NCBI GenBank assembly: GCA_937954195.1
Contig: CALFYR010000599.1
Location: 1-9,173, forward strand
Direction: 5' to 3'
Length of the DNA stretch: 9,173 bases
Origin: an uncultured Dehalococcoidia bacterium
GTDB taxonomy: Bacteria; Chloroflexota; Dehalococcoidia; Tepidiformales; Tepidiformaceae
Shown: positions 1 to 7,915 of the stretch, piece after piece
How positions within the stretch are numbered: the first letter of the stretch is position 1
Layout: the number at the start of each line of letters is the position of its first letter
Position numbers and translations under genes: made by a program
Notes under the pieces: generated by a model
What the model was told of the DNA's origin: nothing
Database searches by the model: none
The model's input: only the letters and a program-made list of their open reading frames with translations

Positions 1-546
1 AACGACCGGGTCGTTGAACCACTCCTGGATGGCGGGCGTGATGCGGTCGGGGATGGCCCTGGACATGTCGAGGGCATGCATGGGGTCGTGCTTACACCAG
101 CCCTGGAGGTACTGGCCGAGGACGACTTCGGCCGGGGGCCGCTTGGAATCGCCGCCGAACTTCAGTGGCTTCGCGATGTCTTCCGTGGTGAGGGCCGCGA
201 GATGCTTCGTCAACTCGGCGCGCGTCTCGGCTGCCTCGGCGAAGATCTGGTCGATATCCCACTTTCGGCGCGCCTGTACCTGCCGCTCGTTCCAGTCATC
301 GACGTCCCACTTGCCACCGTCGGCGTTGCGGAGGCCCGGGTCTTCGCCGGCGTGCATCGAGCGGAACATCTCGGCGACCGGAACATCGATCGTTGCCAGG
401 TGCGTGATGAAGTCGCGGACAAGCCAGGTGCTTTGCGGCACCGCGCGATCAAGTTCGTCGTTCGAGAGCTGCCGGCAGAACGCCTCGAACCGCTCGCGGT
501 GCATGGCGAGTTCGTCCAGGACTTTGGCAACGGTCGGGTCAGTCAT
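1..546 (-). CDS. DinB-like four-helix protein (C-terminus cut by window edge)
   Basis: The frame stays open for 182 codons from an ATG at 546 to the window edge, so the C-terminus is missing. The protein is mostly helical and charged. It carries His49 (in THLATID) and the pair His153/His157 (in KHDPMH), which matches the three-histidine metal site of the DinB / mycothiol-dependent maleylpyruvate isomerase N-terminal fold. The start is well supported: a GGAGG at 560-556 lies 9 nt upstream. The start codon overlaps the end of the preceding DinB-like gene by 8 bp, so the two are probably translationally coupled. Members of this fold are metal-dependent transferases, hydrolases or thiol-linked enzymes, and many have no known substrate. 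The exact reaction cannot be told from sequence. The fold assignment is fairly secure, the function unknown. Confidence 0.8.
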   Translation of the reverse strand, partial: MTDPTVAKVLDELAMHRERFEAFCRQLSNDELDRAVPQSTWLVRDFITHLATIDVPVAEMFRSMHAGEDPGLRNADGGKWDVDDWNERQVQARRKWDIDQIFAEAAETRAELTKHLAALTTEDIAKPLKFGGDSKRPPAEVVLGQYLQGWCKHDPMHALDMSRAIPDRITPAIQEWFNDPVV

Positions 547-1138
547 CGTCGGAGCCCTCCTCTGCGGCAAGACGGGCATAGTACTCCCGGACATCGGCGA
601 TGTACGCCTTCTGTTGGGCGAGAACGTCTTCGTTCGGCACAGCAGCCCGCGCCAGCCAGTTCACGATGACGGGGTCATAGCGGGTTTCCGGGAGTACGGC
701 GACGAACGGGAAGATGTGGGTGAGCTGGTGCTGACTCCAGGCGGCAAGCACCTGGCGGGCCGGGGTAGTTCCGAACGCGCCTTCGAAGCGATCATCGCTG
801 ACCTGACCGAGGATGTGGAAGAGCGCGCGCAGGGAGGCCGCATATCTCTCCAGCACGTCTTCCCGCGTGGCTGAGGCGAGCTCGGGGATGACGGTGGCGT
901 TGTCCTGGTCCGGGTGGTAACCCGCGGCCGGGATGTCCTCGCCGGCGAGCCAGCGCGCGACCAACCCGGCATAAGACTCCTGCGCGTGGGCGAAATGCCC
1001 AACGAGTTGGACCGTGGTCCACCCGGTGCCTTCGAGGGTCCGGGCATCGGCTTCCGGCGGCGCGGCAAGGAGCAGGTGCCGAACGCCCGCGTGCTCGTAG
1101 ATGAAGCGATCAAGGATGGCGCGAAGATCGTGGTGCAC
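539..1138 (-). CDS. DinB-like metal-dependent helical-bundle protein
   Basis: A 199-residue protein with the DinB-superfamily pattern: His48 in the segment LVGHFAHAQ, then His137 and His141 in WSQHQLTH, the H...HxxxH triad that binds a divalent metal in this fold. The length is somewhat longer than the usual 150-180 residues, with an acidic C-terminus (EEGSDDD). The start is taken as GTG at 1138, because the protein then begins directly with the first helix (HHDLRAILDRF). It lies only 6 nt after the enolase stop and has no convincing Shine-Dalgarno, so re-initiation after eno is likely. It overlaps the next gene, another DinB-like protein, by 8 bp. Substrate and reaction are not recognisable. 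DinB relatives often act in thiol chemistry or stress responses, but nothing here shows which. Confidence 0.85.
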   Translation of the reverse strand: MHHDLRAILDRFIYEHAGVRHLLLAAPPEADARTLEGTGWTTVQLVGHFAHAQESYAGLVARWLAGEDIPAAGYHPDQDNATVIPELASATREDVLERYAASLRALFHILGQVSDDRFEGAFGTTPARQVLAAWSQHQLTHIFPFVAVLPETRYDPVIVNWLARAAVPNEDVLAQQKAYIADVREYYARLAAEEGSDDD

Positions 1139-1144
1139 GGCGCG

Positions 1145-2999
<1,855 letters not shown>

Positions 3000-3006
3000 A
3001 GGACTG

Positions 3007-3010
3007 CTCC
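3007..3010 (-). promoter_or_regulatory. Ribosome-binding site of def
   Basis: GGAG on the minus strand, 7 nt before the TTG at 2999. It decides the start in favour of TTG over the ATG 63 nt further upstream. Confidence 0.7.
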
Positions 3011-3039
3011 GGAAGTTCGTGGGGCGCGAAGCCGAGCCT

Positions 3040-3045
3040 ATTGTA
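3040..3045 (-). promoter_or_regulatory. Candidate -10 element for the def-eno operon
   Basis: TACAAT on the minus strand, one mismatch from the sigma-70 consensus, in otherwise GC-rich DNA. It would place the transcription start near 3033 and leave a leader of about 34 nt containing the def ribosome-binding site. No good -35 hexamer is seen 16-18 nt upstream (CTGCGT or TGCGTT only), so the call is tentative. Confidence 0.4.
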
Positions 3046-3074
3046 TCCAGCGGGTACGACAAACGCAGATCGCC

Positions 3075-3107
3075 GGGGAGTTCGTGTACGATCTACACTA
3101 AGTCCCC
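3075..3107. promoter_or_regulatory. 33-nt inverted repeat abutting the nadB start; putative operator
   Basis: Two 14-nt arms, GGGGAGTTCGTGTA (3075-3088) and TACACTAAGTCCCC (3094-3107), are reverse complements at 12 of 14 positions, with a 5-nt spacer CGATC. The inner core GTGTA-N5-TACAC and the outer GGGGA/TCCCC pairs are perfect. The right arm ends on the base before the nadB ATG and contains the candidate -10 hexamer, as expected for a repressor site. If it were transcribed from further upstream, it would instead form a strong hairpin next to the start codon. I could not match it with certainty to a known NAD regulator site (NiaR, NrtR, NadQ). Confidence 0.55.
3094..3099 (+). promoter_or_regulatory. 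Candidate -10 element for nadBC (leaderless)
   Basis: TACACT fits the TANNNT form and lies 8 nt before the nadB ATG, so transcription would start at or within a base or two of the start codon. This agrees with the absence of any Shine-Dalgarno before nadB. No -35 match is visible; TACGAT at 3087-3092 is an alternative. Confidence 0.35.
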
Positions 3108-4658
3108 ATGCCAACTGAAAACGCCACGCTGCCGCGCACGGACTTCCGAACCATTGTCATCGGCAGCGGCATTTCGGGGCTGTTCGTGGCGCTGGAAGCG
3201 CGCCGCCTGGGGCCGGTGCTCGTCCTCACCAAGGGGAGCATCGATGACTGCAACACCCGCTGGGCGCAGGGTGGCATCGCGGCGGCGGTGGGGCCGCTGG
3301 ATTCGCCGTCGCAGCACTTGACCGACACCATCGGTGCCGGCGCGGGCCTCGTCGATGAAGCCGCCGCGCGGATTCTCTGCTACGAGGCACCCGCCCGGAT
3401 CAAGGACCTTGTGGACTACGGCGTCTCTTTCGACTCCCTCGGTGGTGAGGTGGCGCTCGGGCGGGAAGCCGCGCATAGCCATTCGCGGGTGCTCCATGCC
3501 GGCGGCGACCGAACTGGCGCGGAGATTGAAGATGCCCTCACAGCCGCGGCGACCGACCCCCTGATTACGGTGCTCGACTACACGTTCGCCACGCGGCTCC
3601 TGCTCGAGAACGGGGCCGTCCGCGGGGTCGAGGGTCTGCACCTGGCGAATGGGGAACTGGAGGAGTACACGGCCTCCACCGTCGTGATCGCCACCGGTGG
3701 CGCCGGCCAGCTCTTTTCCCACACAACAAACCCGGACGTTGCGACCGGAGACGGCATCGCGCTGGCTTTCGAAGCGGGTGCGGAAGTCGCGGACCTGGAG
3801 TTCTACCAGTTCCATCCGACGGCACTGCGCGTGAAAGGCGCTCCACCGTTCCTCATCTCCGAGGCGGTGCGGGGGGAGGGGGCGATCCTGCGCAACGGGA
3901 ATGGGGAAGCATTTATGTCTCGTTATCACGAGGGCCTGCGGGACCTCGCGCCACGGGACATCGTGGCACGGGCGATCGTTGAGGAAATGCGGCGGGAAGG
4001 CAGCGAAAGCGTGTTCCTGGACTGCACCGGGCTCAAGTCAATCGACCTGGCGGCACGGTTCCCGGGCATTTCCACCCACCTCTCAGCGCTCGGCATCGAC
4101 ATCCGGACCGACCCGATCCCGGTTTCGCCGGCTGCGCACTACCTGATGGGCGGAATCCGGACGGACGTGAATGGCCGCACCACCGTCCCGGGTCTTTATG
4201 CCTGCGGGGAGTGCGCATGCACCGGCGTGCATGGCGCGAACCGCCTCGCGAGCAATTCGCTCATGGAGACGGTCGTCTTCGGGAAGCGGGTGGTCGAGCA
4301 CATCGAATCGGCAGAGGGTGGGGCCGCAGCATCAACGCCGGGCGCCACCCCGATGGGTGTCCTGCGCGGGTCGGCGCCGAGCCACGCCGAGGTGCAATCG
4401 GTGATGTGGGATGGCGCCGGGATCGTCCGAGATGCGCAAGGCATGACCGACGCGCTGAAAGCCATCGACGGGTGGAGTGGAACGAATACCGTTTCGGACC
4501 GGGAAACCGGCGAACGCCGCGGGATGACGGTGCTGGCGAAGCTCATGCTGGAAGCCGCCGTCCGGCGGACGGAGAGCCGCGGCGCACATTTCCGAACCGA
4601 CTTCCCCGAGAGCGACGAGCGATGGAGAAAGCAGCAGGTGTTCACCCGTGCCGATTGA
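3108..4658 (+). CDS. nadB: L-aspartate oxidase
   Basis: FAD enzyme that oxidises L-aspartate to iminoaspartate, the first step of de novo NAD synthesis. The FAD dinucleotide-binding motif GSGISG is at residues 19-24, followed by NTRWAQGGIAA (49-59), HSHSRVLHA (123-131), ATGGAGQ (195-201), EFYQFHPTAL (231-240), SEAVRGEGA (251-259), APRDIVARA (281-289) with Arg283, HYLMGGIRTD (344-353) with His344, and the C-terminal FAD segment YACGECACTGVHGANRLASN (364-383). The succinate dehydrogenase/fumarate reductase flavoprotein family is similar, but the 516-residue length, the NTRWAQGGIAA segment and the adjacent nadC point to NadB. The ATG has no Shine-Dalgarno and is preceded directly by an inverted repeat. 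The end overlaps nadC by 11 bp. nadA is not nearby. Confidence 0.96.
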   Translation: MPTENATLPRTDFRTIVIGSGISGLFVALEARRLGPVLVLTKGSIDDCNTRWAQGGIAAAVGPLDSPSQHLTDTIGAGAGLVDEAAARILCYEAPARIKDLVDYGVSFDSLGGEVALGREAAHSHSRVLHAGGDRTGAEIEDALTAAATDPLITVLDYTFATRLLLENGAVRGVEGLHLANGELEEYTASTVVIATGGAGQLFSHTTNPDVATGDGIALAFEAGAEVADLEFYQFHPTALRVKGAPPFLISEAVRGEGAILRNGNGEAFMSRYHEGLRDLAPRDIVARAIVEEMRREGSESVFLDCTGLKSIDLAARFPGISTHLSALGIDIRTDPIPVSPAAHYLMGGIRTDVNGRTTVPGLYACGECACTGVHGANRLASNSLMETVVFGKRVVEHIESAEGGAAASTPGATPMGVLRGSAPSHAEVQSVMWDGAGIVRDAQGMTDALKAIDGWSGTNTVSDRETGERRGMTVLAKLMLEAAVRRTESRGAHFRTDFPESDERWRKQQVFTRAD

Positions 4659-5505
4659 ACCACCGGACCAGGAACTGATTCGCCGGACCGTCCAGGCCGC
4701 GCTCGAGGAGGACCGCGCCTTTGAAGATGCGACCTCCCTGGCGACGGTGACCCCATCGCTCGTCGGACGGGCGCGCCTGCTGGCGAAGGAGGACGGCGTC
4801 GTCGCGGGCCTTCCGGTGTTCGAAGCGGCGTTCCGGCTGGTAAACCCCACCGCGAAGGTGCAGGCGCTCGCCGCGGACGGAGACCCGTTCGTGAAAGGCG
4901 CGATACTGGCCGAGGTCACGGGCCCGGTACGGGGGCTCCTGCAGGCCGAGCGGGTTGCGCTGAACTTCCTCCAGCGGCTTTCGGGGACGGCGACACTCAC
5001 GCGCAGGTTCGTCGAAGCGGTCGCGGGAACAAACGCCGTTATCCTGGACACGCGGAAGACGACACCGGGATTGCGCGATTTCGAAAAGTACGCGGTCCGG
5101 TGCGGAGGCGGGACGAATCACCGGCGCGACCTTGCCGTGATGGCGATGATCAAGGACAACCACCGGGAAGCATTGGCGCGGGCAGAACTGAGCCTCGCTG
5201 AAGGCGTCCGCGGTATTCGTGAACGGACGCCAGGCATCGCGGTCGAGGTGGAGATCGACTCGCTGGACGACCTGGAAGCCGCGCTGGAAGCCGCCCCCGA
5301 GTGGATACTCCTGGACAACATGACTCCCGAGCAGATGGCCGACGCCGTACGTCGATGCGGGGGTCGCGCGAAGCTGGAGGCCAGCGGGGGCGTCAGCCTG
5401 GCGACGGTCAGAGAGATTGCCGAAACAGGGGTGGATGCGATTTCGGTAGGTGCGCTTACCCACAGCGCCCGGGCTCTGGACCTCAGCCTCGACCTGGAGT
5501 TCTAG
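4648..5505 (+). CDS. nadC: Nicotinate-nucleotide pyrophosphorylase (carboxylating), quinolinate phosphoribosyltransferase
   Basis: Converts quinolinate and PRPP to nicotinate mononucleotide, CO2 and pyrophosphate, the third step of de novo NAD synthesis. The N-terminal sandwich domain (about 1-115) ends with the conserved ERVALNFLQRLSGTAT. The barrel domain carries DTRKTTPGLR (134-143), GGGTNHR (153-159), MIKDNH (167-172), EVE (200-202), LLDNM (221-225), EASGGV (244-249) and SVGALTHS (266-273), which cover the quinolinate- and phosphate-binding sites. The length of 285 is normal. The GTG start at 4648 has an AGGTG 7 nt upstream and lies inside the nadB end (11-bp overlap), so it is coupled to nadB. 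Its TAG stop shares a CTAG with the stop of the converging isomerase gene. Confidence 0.97.
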   Translation: MPIEPPDQELIRRTVQAALEEDRAFEDATSLATVTPSLVGRARLLAKEDGVVAGLPVFEAAFRLVNPTAKVQALAADGDPFVKGAILAEVTGPVRGLLQAERVALNFLQRLSGTATLTRRFVEAVAGTNAVILDTRKTTPGLRDFEKYAVRCGGGTNHRRDLAVMAMIKDNHREALARAELSLAEGVRGIRERTPGIAVEVEIDSLDDLEAALEAAPEWILLDNMTPEQMADAVRRCGGRAKLEASGGVSLATVREIAETGVDAISVGALTHSARALDLSLDLEF

Positions 5506-6422
5506 CGCAGGCCGATCCCTTCGAGGAACGTGATCGCACCGGAGACGCGCTCATCCGGTTGGTGCTGGTTGATCTCGAGAGTGAACCCGGGCAGGTGGCC
5601 GACGCCTTCAACGATGTAGGTCCAGTCGGTATCGCCGTCGCCGGGCGACCGGTGGTCGCCGATGCCCGAGATGTCATGGAGGTGCGCGCCGATGCAGCGC
5701 TCGCTCCAGCGGTTGAGCCAAACGTGCCGATCGAGGAATCCCAGCCGGTGCAACACTTCGGCGTGGCCGGTGTCGTGCCAGTAGCCGGCCTGCTCCGGAA
5801 CGAGCCCATCGAGCAACGGTTCGTATTCGTCGGGGTGCGGAATTTCGTGATAGTGGTAGCGGTTTTCGAGACCAATCGCGACGCCGTGCGGCTCGGCGAG
5901 GCGCACGAGTTCGAGCAACGACCGGCGGGCGGATTCCAGGTGCGGTTCCGCCGATAGCCGGCGGCGCGCAATGGCCTGCTCGCGGAGCTCCGGGAAGCGT
6001 TCGTCTTCGGCCCGGCCGCTATCGAACATCCGCCGCATCTCCAGTTCTTCCTCGAACTGCTCGGGCACGTCGCTCACCTGCCCCAGATGGACCACCAGCT
6101 TCTTCGCGCCAACCCGGGCGGCCCACTCGATGCTCAGACCCGCATAGTCGACGGCCGCTTTCCGTTCGTCCTCATCGAGCGAGGCGAGGTTGACGTGGGA
6201 ATTTCCCCGTCCATTGGAATGGCGCACCCAGGGGGCTGGCTGGTGGAACGATGTGATGGGAAATCCGTACGAGAGGATGCCCTCTATCTTTTCCATGGGC
6301 GTGGAGTGGCTGATTTCGATGGCGTCGTAGCCCATGGACTCGACGAAACGCGCGAACGTCGCGCCATCGGCGAAACGCTCCTGCTGCGCGAACATGGTGG
6401 AGAGCGCGAGGGGGCGCGTCAT
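5502..6422 (-). CDS. Sugar phosphate isomerase/epimerase-like TIM-barrel protein
   Basis: A 306-residue protein of the xylose isomerase-like TIM barrel (AP endonuclease family 2) group. The barrel-end metal ligands can be traced: His112 in VVHLG, Glu186 in GLENRY, Asp217 and His220 in YWHDTGHAE, His247/His249 in AHLHD and Glu283 in TLEIN. This is the usual Glu/Asp/His set for a divalent metal that drives sugar isomerisation or epimerisation. Endonuclease IV shares the fold, but its extra zinc ligands and DNA-binding loops are not evident. Relatives act on sugars, inositols, hydroxypyruvate and others, so the substrate is open. The ATG at 6422 overlaps the stop of the upstream membrane-protein gene (ATGA), so the two are probably coupled. 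It converges with nadC with a 4-bp overlap. Confidence 0.88.
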   Translation of the reverse strand: MTRPLALSTMFAQQERFADGATFARFVESMGYDAIEISHSTPMEKIEGILSYGFPITSFHQPAPWVRHSNGRGNSHVNLASLDEDERKAAVDYAGLSIEWAARVGAKKLVVHLGQVSDVPEQFEEELEMRRMFDSGRAEDERFPELREQAIARRRLSAEPHLESARRSLLELVRLAEPHGVAIGLENRYHYHEIPHPDEYEPLLDGLVPEQAGYWHDTGHAEVLHRLGFLDRHVWLNRWSERCIGAHLHDISGIGDHRSPGDGDTDWTYIVEGVGHLPGFTLEINQHQPDERVSGAITFLEGIGLR

Positions 6423-6718
6423 TTCGTCTCACCTTCCCCGGGGAGTGGCCTGCGGACGGGTTCGATGCTCATGCGGCGGGCCGCCATGAGAAGCGCCGGC
6501 GCGATGAACGCCGCGGCCATACTGAGCCAGACGCCGCGCATATCCTCGAGCCCGAGCGTCGGTACGGCGAGGGCCGCAACTACCCCAGTGAACAGGCAAA
6601 GCGGCAGATTTGCCAGTCCGGCGTTCCCGCGCGTGAACACGGAGACGGCCAACCACGGAACGAACGCCAAGATAAGCCACGCGACCAGGAAGAGGCTGAC
6701 GAAGATGAGCGTGAACAC
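6419..6718 (-). CDS. Small membrane protein of unknown function
   Basis: A 99-residue protein not recognised as any family. Three hydrophobic segments are visible, about residues 2-27, 36-56 and 62-80. They are followed by a basic, proline-containing tail (RRMSIEPVRRPLPGEGETK) that by the positive-inside rule should be cytoplasmic. The GTG at 6718 is the only reasonable start, as the next methionine is residue 60. No clear Shine-Dalgarno precedes it. It follows the rseP stop by 6 nt and overlaps the isomerase start by 4 bp, so translation probably depends on rseP. Its reality rests on this packing plus the coherent hydrophobic pattern. It might be an accessory membrane protein to the protease or a transport-related fragment, but nothing decides. 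Confidence 0.75.
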   Translation of the reverse strand: MFTLIFVSLFLVAWLILAFVPWLAVSVFTRGNAGLANLPLCLFTGVVAALAVPTLGLEDMRGVWLSMAAAFIAPALLMAARRMSIEPVRRPLPGEGETK

Positions 6719-6724
6719 GTGCCG

Positions 6725-7915
6725 CTAGGTTATCAGCCGGGCGATATCGAAGTAGGTAACGACGAGCACGCCAACCATCATCAGGGCGAAGCCAGTCAGG
6801 TGGACCAGGCTCTCCTTTTCCGGCGAAATACGCCGCCCGCCGCGGAGGATCTCGATGACCACGAACACCATGCGCCCGCCGTCCAGCATCGGGATGGGGA
6901 GCGCGTTGAAGATCGCGAGGTTCAGGCTCAGCAGGGCCGCGAATTCGATGAGCGGCCGCCAACCCTGCTCCGAAATCAGGTCGCCGGTTGTATCGGCAAT
7001 TCCGACGGGGCCGGTGAAGGCTGGCTGGTCTTCACCGGCGACTGACGCGCCGGAAGTGCCGCTAAAGCGCACGCGCAGCTCGTTGACCGTGAGCTGCATG
7101 GTTTCGACAAGTGCGGTCACACCCTTGGGAAGGGCCTCCCATGGCGGGTAGCTCACGTTCTCCGTGAACGGGTAAAGCAGCTGGCAGTTGACCGGGTTGC
7201 CTTCGGCGTCGAGCGAACAGGTGGAAGGCGCGGCGATGCGGATGCCGGTTGGACCTTCGCCCGCGGGTGGGTCCCAGCGAGCGTAGACGTGAGCGGTCAG
7301 GGTTGAGCCGCCGCGGTTGATGATCCATTCCTGGGTCTCGCCAAGATTGAGGCGGTTGGCAATCACCAGCTCACCCGTGTTCTGGATCTCTCGTCCTTCG
7401 ACCTCGACGACGATGTCGCCGGGCTGGAGGCCTTGCTGCACCGGGGTGTCATCGCGCATTTGGCCCTCGATGAGCGCGGTGGAGGCCGGCGAACCTGGAG
7501 CGACATCGACGATTTGGGCGAGCGTGAGCGCACGTTCGCGCGGAATCATGAACCCGACAGCCATCAGAAGGACGGCGAGCATGGCGTTCATCGCGACGCC
7601 TGCGCCCATCACGGTCAGGCGTTGCCAGCGTGGTGCAGCTGCGAGGGAGCGCGGGTCGCTGGGATCTTCTTCGCCCAGGAGTCGGACGAAACCACCGATA
7701 GGCAGCCAGTTGACGGTGTATTCCGTATCGCCCTTGGTGAAGAGCGTCTTGGCGCGCGGCGGGAAGCCAACACCGAATTCGAGCACTTTGATACCGAACG
7801 CCTTCGCGGCGAGGAAGTGCCCGAATTCGTGAATGAGCACCAGGATGAGCAAGAGGCCAAGGAACGACCCGGCGGCAACCAGTATCTGCGTGGGGTCGAA
7901 GGCGAGGAAGATCAT
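6725..7915 (-). CDS. rseP: RseP-type M50 intramembrane zinc metalloprotease (site-2 protease)
   Basis: Cleaves membrane-spanning substrates, classically anti-sigma factors, within the bilayer. The zinc motif HEFGH is at residues 29-33 in the first membrane helix, and the third zinc ligand Asp345 is in NALPIPMLDGG (337-347). The cytoplasmic-loop signature PIGGFVRLLGE lies at 72-82. Four hydrophobic segments are seen near 10-34, 100-123, 320-345 and 372-391. One PDZ-like domain (about 130-215, with GLQPGDIVVEVEG) lies on the outer face. After it comes a stretch with two cysteines, Cys233 and Cys244, unusual for the family. The length of 396 is typical. The ATG at 7915 overlaps the dxr stop (ATGA), the widespread dxr-rseP arrangement. 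The substrate is unknown, since no sigma/anti-sigma pair lies in the window. Confidence 0.95.
   Translation of the reverse strand: MIFLAFDPTQILVAAGSFLGLLLILVLIHEFGHFLAAKAFGIKVLEFGVGFPPRAKTLFTKGDTEYTVNWLPIGGFVRLLGEEDPSDPRSLAAAPRWQRLTVMGAGVAMNAMLAVLLMAVGFMIPRERALTLAQIVDVAPGSPASTALIEGQMRDDTPVQQGLQPGDIVVEVEGREIQNTGELVIANRLNLGETQEWIINRGGSTLTAHVYARWDPPAGEGPTGIRIAAPSTCSLDAEGNPVNCQLLYPFTENVSYPPWEALPKGVTALVETMQLTVNELRVRFSGTSGASVAGEDQPAFTGPVGIADTTGDLISEQGWRPLIEFAALLSLNLAIFNALPIPMLDGGRMVFVVIEILRGGRRISPEKESLVHLTGFALMMVGVLVVTYFDIARLIT

Noticed and set aside
14..874. A 286-codon plus-strand frame across both DinB-like genes
   Set aside because: Both minus-strand proteins carry the histidine triad and proper junctions. 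The plus frame is Ser/Arg-rich with no recognisable domain.
3000..3107. A riboswitch or attenuator in the nadB leader
   Set aside because: The region is too short, has no run of T after the repeat, and the likely start site leaves little or no leader. An operator fits better.
3093..3929. A 278-codon minus-strand frame opposite nadB
   Set aside because: The opposite frame is a complete L-aspartate oxidase. This one is low-complexity Arg/Gly-rich shadow sequence without motifs.
4642..5463. A 273-codon minus-strand frame opposite nadC
   Set aside because: nadC is complete with all its motifs, and this frame is its antisense shadow.
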